A DNA stretch of 64,000 nt from JAXMDC01 sp046349035 (GTDB taxonomy: Bacteria > Pseudomonadota > Alphaproteobacteria > Rhizobiales > Kaistiaceae). Of the stretch, positions 1 through 9,555 are shown in pieces. Below the pieces are notes generated by a model, which did not search any database, was not told the origin of the DNA, and saw only the letters and a program-made list of their open reading frames with translations. The first letter of the stretch is position 1, and each line of letters opens with the position of its first letter. A program made the position numbers and the translations under genes. Where the stretch lies: contig JAXMDC010000002.1 in the NCBI GenBank assembly GCA_046349035.1, forward strand, positions 744,001-808,000. Direction: 5' to 3'.

Positions 1-1
1 C

Positions 2-1090
2 AAGCACGGCATGGCCAAGGTCGAGGTGCTCAAGCAGGCCTCCTGGGCGACCACCCGCGACAACCTCGTTCTCGGCTCCGCCGGTAGCGGTATCGACGGC
101 GCCCACATTCTGACGCCGATGCCTTACCTGCTCGCCACCGGCAAGGCGACGCAGAACGGCGCTCCTCTGCCGATGAACATACTGGCGCGTCTCAATCTCG
201 ACGCTCAGGCAATATCGGTATCGTCGGCATACGCACCCCAGAAGGCCGGCGCAGACGCCCGCGCTCTGCGCGATCCCTTCCTGAAGAAGAAAGCCGCCGG
301 CACTCCGGCAAAGGTCGCCATGACCTTTCCCGGCGGCACCCACGACCTCTGGGTCCGCTATTGGCTGGCCGCGGGCGGCATCGACCCCGACAGAGATGTC
401 GAGACTATCGTCGTCCCGCCGCCGCAGATGGTTGCCAACATGAAAGTCGGCACCATGGACTGCTTCTGCGTCGGCGAGCCCTGGAACGCTCAGCTCGTCA
501 ACCAGAAGATCGGCTACACCGCAATCAACACAGCCGAGATTTGGGCAAGGCATCCCGAGAAGTCTCTGGCCCTTCGCGCCGACTGGGTCGACCGCAACCC
601 GAAGGCAGCGCTGGCGATCCTGATGGCCGTCCAGGAGGCGCAAATCTGGGCCGACGATATGGCCCACAAGGACGAACTGGCCGAGATCATCGGCCGGCGC
701 GCTTGGCTCAGTGTCCCGACCGGCGACATCGTCGAACGCTTGAAGGGCATCTACGACTACGGCAACGGCCGGGTGGAGAAATCCTCGCCGCACTTCATGA
801 AGTTTTGGCGCGACCACGCTTCCTATCCCTTCCAGAGCCACGAACTCTGGTTCCTCACCGAGAATGTCCGCTGGGGCAAGCTCGACGCCGCAACCGACCG
901 CCAGGCCCTCATCGCCAAGGTCAATCGCGAGGACATTTGGCGCGAAGCCGCCAAGACTCTTGGTGTGCCGCCCGAGGACATTCCTGCCTCGACTTCGCGC
1001 GGTAAGGAGACGTTCTTCGACGGCAAGGTCTTCGACCCCGCCGCGCCCGACGCCTATCTCGCGAGCCTCGACATCCGGAGGACCGCGTAG
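2..1090 (+). CDS. nrtA: Nitrate ABC transporter substrate-binding protein, NrtA/CmpA family (5' end outside window)
   Basis: Periplasmic solute-binding component that delivers nitrate (or nitrite/bicarbonate in relatives) to the NrtB/NrtC importer. The frame is open to the left edge and begins in mid-domain; the ATG at 11 lies inside conserved family sequence, so the gene is truncated by the window, not short. Visible family signatures are the early QASW..TRDNL..G and GIDGAHILTPMPYL segments, the GGTHDLWVRYWLAAGGI stretch and the GEPWNAQLV stretch that lines the ligand pocket in this family. The downstream neighbours are its permease and ATPase and the nitrate/nitrite reductases, which supports nitrate as substrate. 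Stop TAG is followed at once by a 31-codon frame leading into nrtB. Confidence 0.9.
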   Translation, partial: KHGMAKVEVLKQASWATTRDNLVLGSAGSGIDGAHILTPMPYLLATGKATQNGAPLPMNILARLNLDAQAISVSSAYAPQKAGADARALRDPFLKKKAAGTPAKVAMTFPGGTHDLWVRYWLAAGGIDPDRDVETIVVPPPQMVANMKVGTMDCFCVGEPWNAQLVNQKIGYTAINTAEIWARHPEKSLALRADWVDRNPKAALAILMAVQEAQIWADDMAHKDELAEIIGRRAWLSVPTGDIVERLKGIYDYGNGRVEKSSPHFMKFWRDHASYPFQSHELWFLTENVRWGKLDAATDRQALIAKVNREDIWREAAKTLGVPPEDIPASTSRGKETFFDGKVFDPAAPDAYLASLDIRRTA

Positions 1091-1186
1091 ATGAATCCGA
1101 CGGCATCTGCCCGCCCAGTCTCAGGCGGCCGAGCGTCGTCCGCCTCGGCGCACGGCGCCCACGTAGACGAGCACCGGCACCACTGA
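1091..1186 (+). CDS. 31-aa open frame bridging nrtA and nrtB, possible coupling ORF
   Basis: An ATG directly abuts the nrtA stop codon and the frame ends in TGA that overlaps the nrtB ATG (TGATG). The predicted peptide is 31 residues, rich in Ala/Ser/Arg and ending in a His-rich tail (HGAHVDEHRHH). It exactly fills the gap between the two transporter genes. It may be a translational-coupling leader, or the remains of an nrtB N-terminus shifted out of frame. I recognise no family, and it could equally be chance in GC-rich DNA. Confidence 0.25.
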   Translation: MNPTASARPVSGGRASSASAHGAHVDEHRHH

Positions 1187-2079
1187 TGCTCGCACCGTCG
1201 TCTCCCCCGGCCGCCATAGGGCAGGCGCAAGCATCCGCTGCAACGACCGTGCTACCACTCCCCCGGGAGCCGCTCGTCCAAAGCGAGTTGCGCGCCAAGG
1301 CCGCCGCGCTGGCCGCTCGTATCCTGCCGCCGGTTCTGACGATGCTGGTGCTCCTGCTCGTCTGGGAGGCGCTCTGCGCCGCGCCCTCCGCATCGCTGCC
1401 GTCTCCCTCGCGGATCGTTCAGGGCAGCTGGGAACTCATCTCCCGCCCGTTCTACGATCGCGGTGGCCTCGACAAGGGGCTCGGCTGGCACATCCTGGCG
1501 AGCCTCCGCCGCGTCGCCCTCGGCTACGCGATCGCGGCCATCGTCGGCGTCCTCCTCGGCACGCTCGTCGGCCAGTCTGCCTGGGCCCAGCGCGGCCTCG
1601 ACCCGCTCTTCCAGGTGCTGCGCACAATCCCGCCCTTGGCGTGGCTGCCGCTGTCGCTCGCCGCCTTTCGCGACGGCCAGCCCTCGGCCATCTTCGTCAT
1701 CTTCATAACCGCGGTCTGGCCGATCGTGATCAATACGGCTGTCGGCATCCGCAACATCTCGGTCGACTACCTCAACGTCGCACGGGTCATCCGCTTCAAC
1801 CGGTTTGAAGTGTTCCTGAAGATCACGCTGCCGGCCGCGGCACCCTACATCTTCACCGGCCTGCGCATCGGTATCGGCCTTTCCTGGCTCGCCATCGTTG
1901 CCGCGGAAATGCTGATCGGCGGTGTCGGCATCGGCTTCTTCATCTGGGACGCGTGGAATTCCTCGCTCATCGGCGACATCGTCGTCGCTCTCGCCTATGT
2001 CGGCCTCGTCGGCTTCGCCCTCGATCGCGCCATCGCCGGCCTTGGCTTCCTCGTCACCCGCGGCGTCGCGAAAAACTGA
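1186..2079 (+). CDS. nrtB: Nitrate ABC transporter permease, NrtB family
   Basis: Inner-membrane permease of the nitrate importer, 297 aa. The first about 40 residues are a variable cytoplasmic lead; the first membrane helix follows at about 46-66, and further helices run through the protein. The cytoplasmic coupling loop typical of BPD-type permeases (EAA loop) lies at about 195-225 (VARVIRFNRFEVFLKITLPA). The length matches the NrtB/TauC-like family. The start at 1186 overlaps the TGA of the short upstream frame. The stop lies 11 bp before the ATPase start, so the genes are co-transcribed. Nitrate specificity comes from the operon partners rather than from the permease sequence. Confidence 0.9.
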   Translation: MLAPSSPPAAIGQAQASAATTVLPLPREPLVQSELRAKAAALAARILPPVLTMLVLLLVWEALCAAPSASLPSPSRIVQGSWELISRPFYDRGGLDKGLGWHILASLRRVALGYAIAAIVGVLLGTLVGQSAWAQRGLDPLFQVLRTIPPLAWLPLSLAAFRDGQPSAIFVIFITAVWPIVINTAVGIRNISVDYLNVARVIRFNRFEVFLKITLPAAAPYIFTGLRIGIGLSWLAIVAAEMLIGGVGIGFFIWDAWNSSLIGDIVVALAYVGLVGFALDRAIAGLGFLVTRGVAKN

Positions 2080-2090
2080 GAGAGCCGCTC

Positions 2091-2888
2091 ATGGCCAACG
2101 CCTATTTATCCCTGGAGCTGATCAACAAGTCGTTCGCGCGCGGGCGGCAGACCACCGAGGTTCTTCGCGACATCTGGCTGACCGTCGACCGGGGCGAGTT
2201 CGTCTCCGTGATCGGCCATTCCGGCTGCGGAAAGTCGACCCTGCTCGGCATCGTCGCCGGCCTGATACCCGCAACGTCGGGGGTCGTCCTGCTCGACGGC
2301 AAGGTGATCGAGGAGCCTGGACCCGACCGTGCCGTCGTCTTCCAGAACCACTCGCTGCTGCCGTGGCTGACCGTCTACGAAAATGTGCGGCTCGCCGTGA
2401 ACAAGGTCTTCGCCGGATCGAAGTCGAGCGCCGAGCGCCACGAGTGGACGATGCACAACCTCGACCTCGTACGAATGTCACAGGCAAAGGACAAGCGCCC
2501 GGCGGAGATCTCCGGCGGCATGAAGCAGCGCGTCGGTATCGCCCGAGCCCTCGCCATGCAGCCGAAGGTGCTGCTGCTGGACGAGCCGTTCGGTGCCCTC
2601 GACGCACTCACTCGCGCCCACCTCCAGGACTCGGTGATGGAGATCCACGCCGCGCTCGGCAACACCGTCATCATGATCACCCATGACGTCGACGAAGCGG
2701 TGCTTCTTTCCGACCGCATCGTCATGATGACCAATGGCCCCGCCGCGACCATCGGCGAGATCCTCGAGATCCCCATTCCTCGCCCGCGCCGCCGTCTCGA
2801 CCTCGCCGCCGATCCGACCTCCATCCGCTGCCGGCAGGCGGTGCTCTCCTTCCTCTACGAGCGCCACAGCCTGGGGGAGGCGGCTTGA
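2091..2888 (+). CDS. nrtC: Nitrate ABC transporter ATP-binding protein
   Basis: Cytoplasmic ATPase that drives the NrtAB importer, 265 aa. Walker A (GHSGCGKST) is at about residues 42-50, the ABC signature (SGGMKQR) near 141 and Walker B with D-loop (LLLDEPFGALDALT) near 162; the H-loop His is in ITHDVDEA. It is a single ABC domain without the extra binding-protein-like half of cyanobacterial NrtC, so it corresponds to NasD/NrtD-type ATPases. The frame is open further upstream inside nrtB, but the ATG at 2091 starts the family-conserved sequence. The stop TGA overlaps the nirB ATG (TGATG). Confidence 0.9.
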   Translation: MANAYLSLELINKSFARGRQTTEVLRDIWLTVDRGEFVSVIGHSGCGKSTLLGIVAGLIPATSGVVLLDGKVIEEPGPDRAVVFQNHSLLPWLTVYENVRLAVNKVFAGSKSSAERHEWTMHNLDLVRMSQAKDKRPAEISGGMKQRVGIARALAMQPKVLLLDEPFGALDALTRAHLQDSVMEIHAALGNTVIMITHDVDEAVLLSDRIVMMTNGPAATIGEILEIPIPRPRRRLDLAADPTSIRCRQAVLSFLYERHSLGEAA

Positions 2889-5350
2889 TGAGCGACGCCA
2901 AGCCGCGCGAGCGCCTCGTCGTGGTCGGCAACGGCATGGCCCCCGGCCGCGTCCTCGAGAAACTCTTCGAGAGCGCGCCCGACCGATACGAGGTCACCAT
3001 CTTCAACGCCGAGCCGCGGGTGAATTACGACCGCATCATGCTCTCGCCCGTCCTCTCGGGAGAGAAGAGCTTCGAGCAGATCGTCATCCATGGCGACGGC
3101 TGGTACGTGAAGCACGGCGTCACCCTGCACAAAGGCGCGACCGTCACTGCCATCGATCGCAACGCCAAGACCGTCACCACCGCACGCGGCCTGACCGTCC
3201 CCTACGACCGCCTGCTGGTCGCGACCGGCTCGCTGCCGATCGTCATCCCGGTGCCGGGCCACCGCCTCGCCGGTGTGCTCACCTATCGCGACCTCGATGA
3301 CGTCCAGGCGATGATCCTCGCCGCCAAGGCGCGCGGCAGCGCAGTCGTCATCGGCGGCGGCCTCCTCGGTCTCGAAGCGGCGGTCGGCCTCAGGGAGCAG
3401 GGGATGGAGGTCACCGTCCTCCATCTGATGCCGACGTTGATGGAGAAGCAACTCGATCCCGCCGCCGGCTTCCTCCTGCAGAAGGCGATCGAAGCACGCG
3501 GCATCAAGGTCGTGACCGGAGCCAACACCAAGGCCATTCTCGGTGAGAAGAAGGTGGAGGCAGTGCTCCTCGAAGACGGCAGGAGACTCCCCGCCGACCT
3601 CGTGGTCATGGCAGTCGGCATCAAGCCCAACGCCCAACTGGCCAAGGACGCCGGCCTCGAGGTGAAACGCGGCATTGTCGTCGACAATTCGATGCGGACA
3701 AGCGACCCCGACATCTTCGCCGTCGGCGAGTGCGCCGAGGCGGAGGGTCAGGTCTTCGGCCTCGTCGCCCCCCTTTACGAAATGGCCGGCGTCCTCGCCG
3801 CGCAGCTCGCCGGCCAATCCGATGCGCGCTTTGCCTCCAGCGCTCTCGCCACCCGACTGAAGGTGACCGGCATCGATCTCTTCTCCGCCGGCGATTTCGC
3901 CGAGGCGCCCGATCGCGAGGATATCGTCCTCCGCGACCCCGCCCGTGGGGTCTATCGTCGCCTCGTGTTGAAGGGCGGGCATGTCGTTGGCGCCGTGCTC
4001 TACGGCGACACCGCCGATAGCGCCTGGTTTTTCGACCTGATTAAGTCCGCCGCGGATATCGGCCCGTTCCGCGAGAACCTGATCTTCGGGCAGGCTTACG
4101 CCGGGGCCGCACCGCTGGACCCTATGGCGGCCGTTGCAGCCTTGCCGGATAGCGCGGAAATCTGCGGCTGCAACGGCATCTCGAAAGGAAAGATCGTCTC
4201 CGCGATCGCCGGCAAGGGGCTGACCACCCTCGATGGCGTTCGCGCCCACACCAAGGCTTCTGCCTCATGCGGCACCTGCACTGCGCTGGTCGAGAAGCTG
4301 CTCGCCGGCCAACTGGGCGAGTCCTACAAGCCGAACGCCGTGCAGCCGATGTGCAACTGCACCGGCTACGGCCATGACGAGGTCCGCCGCCTGATCGTCG
4401 CCAAGGGGCTGAAGTCCATCCCCGCCGTCATGCACGAGCTGCAGTGGAAGACGGTGAATGGCTGCGCCAGATGCCGGCCCGCGCTCAACTATTATCTCCT
4501 CTGCGATTGGCCCGGCGAGTACGCCGACGATCCACGCTCGCGCTTCGTCAACGAACGCGTTCACGCCAACATCCAGAAGGACGGAACCTACTCGGTCGTG
4601 CCGCGCATGTGGGGCGGCCTGACGAGCCCAAAAGAGCTGCGCGCTATCGCCGATGTCGCGGAGAAGTTCGCTGTGCGGACCGTCAAGGTCACCGGCGGTC
4701 AGCGCATCGACCTCCTCGGCATCAAGAAGGAGGATCTGCCCGCCGTCTGGGCCGACCTCAACGCCGCCGGTCTTGTCTCCGGTCACGCCTACGCCAAAGG
4801 CATCCGCACGGTGAAAACCTGCGTCGGCTCGGAATGGTGCCGGTTCGGCACCCAGGATTCGACCGGGCTCGGCGTCAAGATCGAGAAGGCGATGTGGGCC
4901 TCCTGGACGCCTGCCAAAGTCAAGATGGCCGTCTCGGGCTGTCCGCGCAATTGCGCCGAAGCCACCTGCAAGGACTTCGGCGTGATCTGTGTCGAGTCCG
5001 GCTACGAACTCCACTTCGGCGGCGCCGCCGGCCTCGACATCAAAGGCACCGAGATCCTCTGCAAGGTTTCCACCGAAGACGAAGTGATCGAGCACTGCTT
5101 CGCGCTGGTGCAGGCCTATCGCGAACAGGGGCGCTACCTCGAGCGCGTCTACAAGTGGATGAAACGCGTCGGCCTTGAGACGATCAAGCGGCAGATCGTC
5201 GAGGACGGTGAGCGCCGCCAGGCGCTTGCCGCCCGTTTCCTCGCCTCACAGGCGATCGTCCAGCGCGACCCCTGGGCCGAGCGCGTCTCCGGCGCCGACG
5301 CCGCCGAATTCGCGCCGCTGGCCGACCTCACTCTGGCGGCCGCCGAATGA
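2888..5350 (+). CDS. nirB: Assimilatory nitrite reductase [NAD(P)H] large subunit
   Basis: Cytoplasmic enzyme reducing nitrite to ammonium, 820 aa. The N-terminal half is a pyridine-nucleotide-disulfide oxidoreductase fold with two dinucleotide-binding Gly motifs (VVGNGMAPG; VIGGGLLGLEAA). Two BFD-like [2Fe-2S] segments follow, with Cys near 426/428 and 460/463 and near 488/490 and 524/527. The C-terminal sirohaem/[4Fe-4S] part has the paired motif CVGSEWC (about 644-650) and CPRNC (about 685-689). The length is usual for NirB/NasB. A TTG directly upstream also fits, but the ATG overlapping the nrtC stop is the simpler start. It overlaps nirD by 4 bp. Confidence 0.95.
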   Translation: MSDAKPRERLVVVGNGMAPGRVLEKLFESAPDRYEVTIFNAEPRVNYDRIMLSPVLSGEKSFEQIVIHGDGWYVKHGVTLHKGATVTAIDRNAKTVTTARGLTVPYDRLLVATGSLPIVIPVPGHRLAGVLTYRDLDDVQAMILAAKARGSAVVIGGGLLGLEAAVGLREQGMEVTVLHLMPTLMEKQLDPAAGFLLQKAIEARGIKVVTGANTKAILGEKKVEAVLLEDGRRLPADLVVMAVGIKPNAQLAKDAGLEVKRGIVVDNSMRTSDPDIFAVGECAEAEGQVFGLVAPLYEMAGVLAAQLAGQSDARFASSALATRLKVTGIDLFSAGDFAEAPDREDIVLRDPARGVYRRLVLKGGHVVGAVLYGDTADSAWFFDLIKSAADIGPFRENLIFGQAYAGAAPLDPMAAVAALPDSAEICGCNGISKGKIVSAIAGKGLTTLDGVRAHTKASASCGTCTALVEKLLAGQLGESYKPNAVQPMCNCTGYGHDEVRRLIVAKGLKSIPAVMHELQWKTVNGCARCRPALNYYLLCDWPGEYADDPRSRFVNERVHANIQKDGTYSVVPRMWGGLTSPKELRAIADVAEKFAVRTVKVTGGQRIDLLGIKKEDLPAVWADLNAAGLVSGHAYAKGIRTVKTCVGSEWCRFGTQDSTGLGVKIEKAMWASWTPAKVKMAVSGCPRNCAEATCKDFGVICVESGYELHFGGAAGLDIKGTEILCKVSTEDEVIEHCFALVQAYREQGRYLERVYKWMKRVGLETIKRQIVEDGERRQALAARFLASQAIVQRDPWAERVSGADAAEFAPLADLTLAAAE

Positions 5351-5703
5351 ACGCAGCTCCCACCGCTCCGATCGCCGACTGGATCGCCATTGGCTCGGCC
5401 TCGGCCGTTCCTCACCTCGGCTCGCGCCGCGTCGTAACGCCGGCCGGCGCAGTCGCGATCTTCCGCACCGCCGACGATAGCTACTTCGCGATCTCCGACA
5501 ACTGTCCCCATCGCGGCGGACCGCTGTCAGAGGGCATCGTCCACGGCAGCGCCGTGACCTGCCCGCTGCATAACTGGGTGATCGACCTGTCGACCGGCAA
5601 GGCGCTCGGCGCCGACGAGGGCTGCGTGCGCACTTATCCGCTGAAGGTTGAGGCGGGGACGCTTTACCTTGCCGCCAGCGTGCTCGGAACTCTCACAGCG
5701 TGA
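5347..5703 (+). CDS. nirD: Nitrite reductase small subunit, Rieske type
   Basis: Partner subunit of NirB, 118 aa, a complete Rieske [2Fe-2S] domain. The cluster ligands are visible as C53-P-H55 and C72-P-L-H75. Enterobacterial NirD lacks these ligands, so this is the Rieske-bearing form, expected to carry its own cluster. The ATG overlaps the nirB stop (ATGA) and the stop overlaps the GTG start of nasA (GTGA), so the three proteins are translationally coupled. Confidence 0.92.
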   Translation: MNAAPTAPIADWIAIGSASAVPHLGSRRVVTPAGAVAIFRTADDSYFAISDNCPHRGGPLSEGIVHGSAVTCPLHNWVIDLSTGKALGADEGCVRTYPLKVEAGTLYLAASVLGTLTA

Positions 5704-8351
5704 GCACGCCGGGCGTCCGCACCACCTGCCCCTATTGCGGGGTCGGTTGCGGGATCCTTGCAAGCGTAGGGGAGGGAGGGTCGGTTTCCGTCGCCGGCGA
5801 TAGCGAACACCCGGCCAATGCCGGCCGGCTTTGTTCCAAGGGGCTGGCACTACCCGAGACCCTCGGGGCCAATGACCGACTGCTTCATCCCATGGTGCGC
5901 GGCCAACGGACAACGTGGGACGCCGCGCTCGATGCCGCCGCGTCCGGCATCGCCGACACGATTGCGCGCCACGGTGCCGATGCGGTCGCCTTCTACGTTT
6001 CCGGTCAATTGCTGACCGAGGACTACTACGTCGCCAACAAGCTGATGAAAGGCTTTATCGGCTCGGCGAACATCGACACCAACTCGCGCCTCTGCATGGC
6101 GTCTTCGGTCGCCGGGCATCGGCGCGCTTTCGGTGCCGACGTGGTTCCCGGCTGCTACGAGGACCTCGAACTCGCCGATCTCGTGGTCCTGGTCGGTTCG
6201 AACCTCGCCTGGTGCCACCCGGTTCTCTTCCAGCGCCTCTTGGCTGCCAAAGAAAGACGCCCCGCGCTGCGAACCGTAACGATCGACCCGCGCCGCAGTC
6301 CGACCGCCGAACTTTCCGACCTCCATCTCCCAATCGCTCCCGACGAGGATGTCGCGCTCTTCGCCGGCCTCCTTGCGCACCTCGACGAGGCGGGCGCGAT
6401 CGACCGCGATTACATCGCGGTCCACACCGGCGGCTACCATGACGCCCTGGCCGCGGCGCGCGGCCTTGACCTCGACACCGTTGCCCAGCGGACGCGCATC
6501 GCGCCCGAAGCGTTGCTCCGCTTCTACGAGTGGTTCGCCGCCACCCCACGCACTGTGACCGTCTATTCCCAAGGCGTGAACCAGTCCGCATTTGGAACCG
6601 ACAAGGTCAACGCCATCCTCAACTGTCACCTGGCTACCGGAAGGATCGGCAAGCCCGGCAGTGGGCCATTCTCCGTAACCGGCCAGCCGAATGCCATGGG
6701 CGGCCGCGAAGTCGGTGGCCTCGCCAATCAGTTGGCAGCTCACCTTGACCTGGAAGATCCCAAACACCGCGACTTGGTACGCGGAATCTGGCGATCGCCG
6801 ACCATCGCCTCGCGGCCGGGCCTGAAAGCAGTCGATCTCTTTCACGCGGTCGGCGAGGGCCGCATCAAGGCGCTTTGGATCATGGCCACCAACCCGGTCG
6901 TCAGCCTGCCCGAGGCCGACCGGGTGAAGGACGCGCTCATTCGGTGCCCGCTGGTGATCGTCTCCGAGGTGGTCGCCGAGAACGACACGCTCCCCCTCGC
7001 GGACATCGCCCTCCCGGCTGCCGCCTGGGGCGAGAAGGACGGCACCGTCACCAATTCGGAACGGCGCATCTCCCGTCAGCGGAGCTTCCTTGCGCCCCCC
7101 GGAGAGGCGAAGCCAGACTGGTGGATCGTCTGCGAAGTGGCAAAACGCATGGGCTTCGGCGATGCCTTTGCCTACACGCAGCCGGCCGAGATCTTTCGCG
7201 AGCACGCCGCGCTGACTGCGCTCGCCAGCCGCAGTGCCGCCCCTCTCGATCTCTCCGCCTTCGCGACCCTCACCCCTGAGGCCTATGCCGACCTGTCGCC
7301 GACCCAGTGGCCGGTTCGCGCCGGCGAGCCGGTGGGCCCGGCCCGCCTCTTCGGCGACGGGCGGTTCGCCACACCCGACGGTCGCGCACGGTTCGTTGCA
7401 GTGCCCGCCGCCGCTGCTCGATCCGCTTCCAGTGCCCTGACCTTGAATACCGGGCGCGTTAGAGACCATTGGCACACGATGACCCGAACCGGGCGCTCGG
7501 CGCGGCTCTCCGCCCACACCGCCGAACCGTTCGTCGAGATTTCGCCCGACGACGCGGCCGCTGCCGGCATCGCCCCGGCCTCGCTCGTCCGCGTCACGAG
7601 TGCTTCGGGGGAAGTCCTGCTCCGCGCCCGCGTAACCCACGCGCAAAGGGCCGGATCGGTGTTCGCGCCAATGCACTGGACCGATCGCTTTGCCGCACAG
7701 GCCCGCATCGGCGGCCTGATCCCTCCGAGCGTCGACCCGATCTCCGGACAGCCCGCCTTGAAACAGGGCCGGGTTGCTATCGCCGCAGCGCCGATGAGTT
7801 GGTACGGCTTTGCCGTGATCCCGCGCCGCCCGGCCGCCATCGCCGCCGAATACTGGGCGCTCGCTCCGATCGCCAACGGATACCGGCTGGAATTGGCCGA
7901 CAGCCGACCGCTGACGCACCCGGCGGGCCTTGCAGCCGATCTCCTCGGCGAAGTCTCCCCGTCCTCCGATGAACTGAGCGTCGCCGACCCCCTGGCCGGT
8001 CGCTACCGCTACGCCCGCTTCACGTCCGGACGCTTCGACGGCGCGCTCTTCCTGTCGCCGGCCCCCGTCGCGGTCGACCGCTCTTGGCTCGTCAGCCTTG
8101 CAGGCACGTCGACGAGCAACGCCCATCGGATCCTAGCGGGCCGGCCCGCCGGCGATCAGCTCGACGAAGGCTCCGTCGTTTGTTCGTGCTTTGGCGTCGG
8201 CGCCAAGCGGATCGGCCGGGCGGTTGCAGCTGGAGCGCGCGACCTCGGCGCCATAGGCGCCTCCACTCAAGCCGGTACCAACTGCGGCTCGTGTCGCGCG
8301 GAACTCAACCGCCTCCTGTCCGATGCCGTGGCAGGGAAGCGGGAAGGCTAG
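5700..8351 (+). CDS. nasA: Assimilatory nitrate reductase catalytic subunit
   Basis: Cytoplasmic molybdopterin (bis-MGD) enzyme reducing nitrate to nitrite, 883 aa. The N-terminal [4Fe-4S] ligands are C10, C13, C17 and C45 (CPYCGVGC...LCSKG). The molybdopterin oxidoreductase body and the molydopterin-dinucleotide-binding domain (around MTRTGRSARLSAHTAEPFVEI) follow. The C-terminus adds a BFD-like [2Fe-2S] segment with CSC near 828-830 and CGSC near 862-865, typical of NasA-type rather than periplasmic NapA enzymes; there is no Tat signal. The GTG start overlaps the nirD stop. It is the last gene of the operon, 53 bp before a convergent transporter gene. Confidence 0.94.
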   Translation: MSTPGVRTTCPYCGVGCGILASVGEGGSVSVAGDSEHPANAGRLCSKGLALPETLGANDRLLHPMVRGQRTTWDAALDAAASGIADTIARHGADAVAFYVSGQLLTEDYYVANKLMKGFIGSANIDTNSRLCMASSVAGHRRAFGADVVPGCYEDLELADLVVLVGSNLAWCHPVLFQRLLAAKERRPALRTVTIDPRRSPTAELSDLHLPIAPDEDVALFAGLLAHLDEAGAIDRDYIAVHTGGYHDALAAARGLDLDTVAQRTRIAPEALLRFYEWFAATPRTVTVYSQGVNQSAFGTDKVNAILNCHLATGRIGKPGSGPFSVTGQPNAMGGREVGGLANQLAAHLDLEDPKHRDLVRGIWRSPTIASRPGLKAVDLFHAVGEGRIKALWIMATNPVVSLPEADRVKDALIRCPLVIVSEVVAENDTLPLADIALPAAAWGEKDGTVTNSERRISRQRSFLAPPGEAKPDWWIVCEVAKRMGFGDAFAYTQPAEIFREHAALTALASRSAAPLDLSAFATLTPEAYADLSPTQWPVRAGEPVGPARLFGDGRFATPDGRARFVAVPAAAARSASSALTLNTGRVRDHWHTMTRTGRSARLSAHTAEPFVEISPDDAAAAGIAPASLVRVTSASGEVLLRARVTHAQRAGSVFAPMHWTDRFAAQARIGGLIPPSVDPISGQPALKQGRVAIAAAPMSWYGFAVIPRRPAAIAAEYWALAPIANGYRLELADSRPLTHPAGLAADLLGEVSPSSDELSVADPLAGRYRYARFTSGRFDGALFLSPAPVAVDRSWLVSLAGTSTSNAHRILAGRPAGDQLDEGSVVCSCFGVGAKRIGRAVAAGARDLGAIGASTQAGTNCGSCRAELNRLLSDAVAGKREG

Positions 8352-8404
8352 CGTCATCAGACCGGAGAGCGGCGAGGCTCGCGGCGCTGCTGCCAAGGGC
8401 GATC

Positions 8405-9316
8405 TTATTCGCCATCGGAGGCCATCGCCGCATTCGCTCCTTCGTTCCTTGGTTCGCGCGCCCCGGTTTGCACGACCAGGACCGCGGCGAATATCAGGAC
8501 TCCGCCGATCCACCCCCCGAGCGAGGGCCGCTCGCCTAACAATGTGTATCCGACCAACGCGGCAAAGAGCGTTTCAGTCGACATCAAGACGGTCGCCTCC
8601 GCGACCGGAGCGCGCCGAAGGGCGAGGGCCATCAGCCAAAAGCTGAGTGCGCTGGAAAGCACCCCCACATACAGGATGCTGTCCCACGCAGCGAGAATCC
8701 GATCGACTTCGACGACCTCCGTCGCGAGTGCCACCGGCAGTGCAAGGCCCGCAACCACCGTAAATTGGATGCAGGTGAACAACGCCGGCCGCCCGAACCC
8801 GGCTGCCGCGCCGACCAGAAGGACATGCCCGGCCCACAAGAGAGCGGAAGCAGCAACAAGCAAATCTCCCTCGCTAAGGCCGCCTCCCGTCCCGCCGCTC
8901 AGCAACCACGCCCCCGCGAACGCCATGGCAACCGCAGCCGATACCGCCGGACGCGGCGGTCGCCCGTATAACAGCCACACCAGCAGCGGCACCGCCACGA
9001 CATAAAGCGAGGTTAGAAAACCCGAATTGATCACGCTGCCACGATCGATGCCGATCTGCTGGAGGAGCGCCGCCGCCAGAAAAGCGACTCCACCCAGTCC
9101 TCCTATCCGCCAAAGCGACGCTTCGCCTCGCTCGCCGCCCGAACGCCGTCGCTCCAGCCACGCGAAAACGGAAAGAACCAGAGCGGCAACCAGCGCACGC
9201 ATGCCTAAGAAAAGAACCGGCCCCACATGGGCCATGGCCGTTTTCTGGAAATAGAAGGCCACGCCCCAAATCGCCGCCGAGGCGAGCAGGAGCAGGTCAG
9301 CCATCAACCGCGACAT
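8405..9316 (-). CDS. DMT superfamily (EamA) transporter
   Basis: Inner-membrane protein of about 303 aa with two EamA repeats and about ten predicted helices (opening MADLLLLASAAIWGVAFYFQ, and a late LGERPSLGGWIGGVLIFAAVLVVQ). The AAIWG and LGE....GG motifs are characteristic of drug/metabolite exporters. I chose the internal Met at 9316, directly before the first helix; an upstream Met at 9349 adds 11 residues with no family resemblance. It is transcribed towards the nitrate operon and ends 53 bp from it. The substrate cannot be read from the sequence. Confidence 0.85.
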   Translation of the reverse strand: MSRLMADLLLLASAAIWGVAFYFQKTAMAHVGPVLFLGMRALVAALVLSVFAWLERRRSGGERGEASLWRIGGLGGVAFLAAALLQQIGIDRGSVINSGFLTSLYVVAVPLLVWLLYGRPPRPAVSAAVAMAFAGAWLLSGGTGGGLSEGDLLVAASALLWAGHVLLVGAAAGFGRPALFTCIQFTVVAGLALPVALATEVVEVDRILAAWDSILYVGVLSSALSFWLMALALRRAPVAEATVLMSTETLFAALVGYTLLGERPSLGGWIGGVLIFAAVLVVQTGAREPRNEGANAAMASDGE

Positions 9317-9555
9317 GCCGGACGCCCCATGCAGCAGGCGCGTGCCCAATGCGCAGCGAAAAGCTTCGAGGCATCATGGACACCGATCTCGAAATCGAGC
9401 GACCTAGGGTAAGGCGGGCTCGGCAGGGAATTTTCCTGCCACTTCCGGCAAAGTTCACATCGGCATTTACAAGCCCTGCCAGTCCAGCCGATAAACACGT
9501 TCTTGGCTGCCCTGACGCCTCGCCCAAGAGGTCGACGAAAAGGGAGAGAAGCCGC

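Noticed and set aside
5850..8126. A 758-codon open frame antisense to nasA, and similar long antisense frames (for example 2855-4249, 56207-57694)
   Set aside because: Typical codon-bias shadows in GC-rich genes: no family resemblance, full overlap with confidently identified genes.
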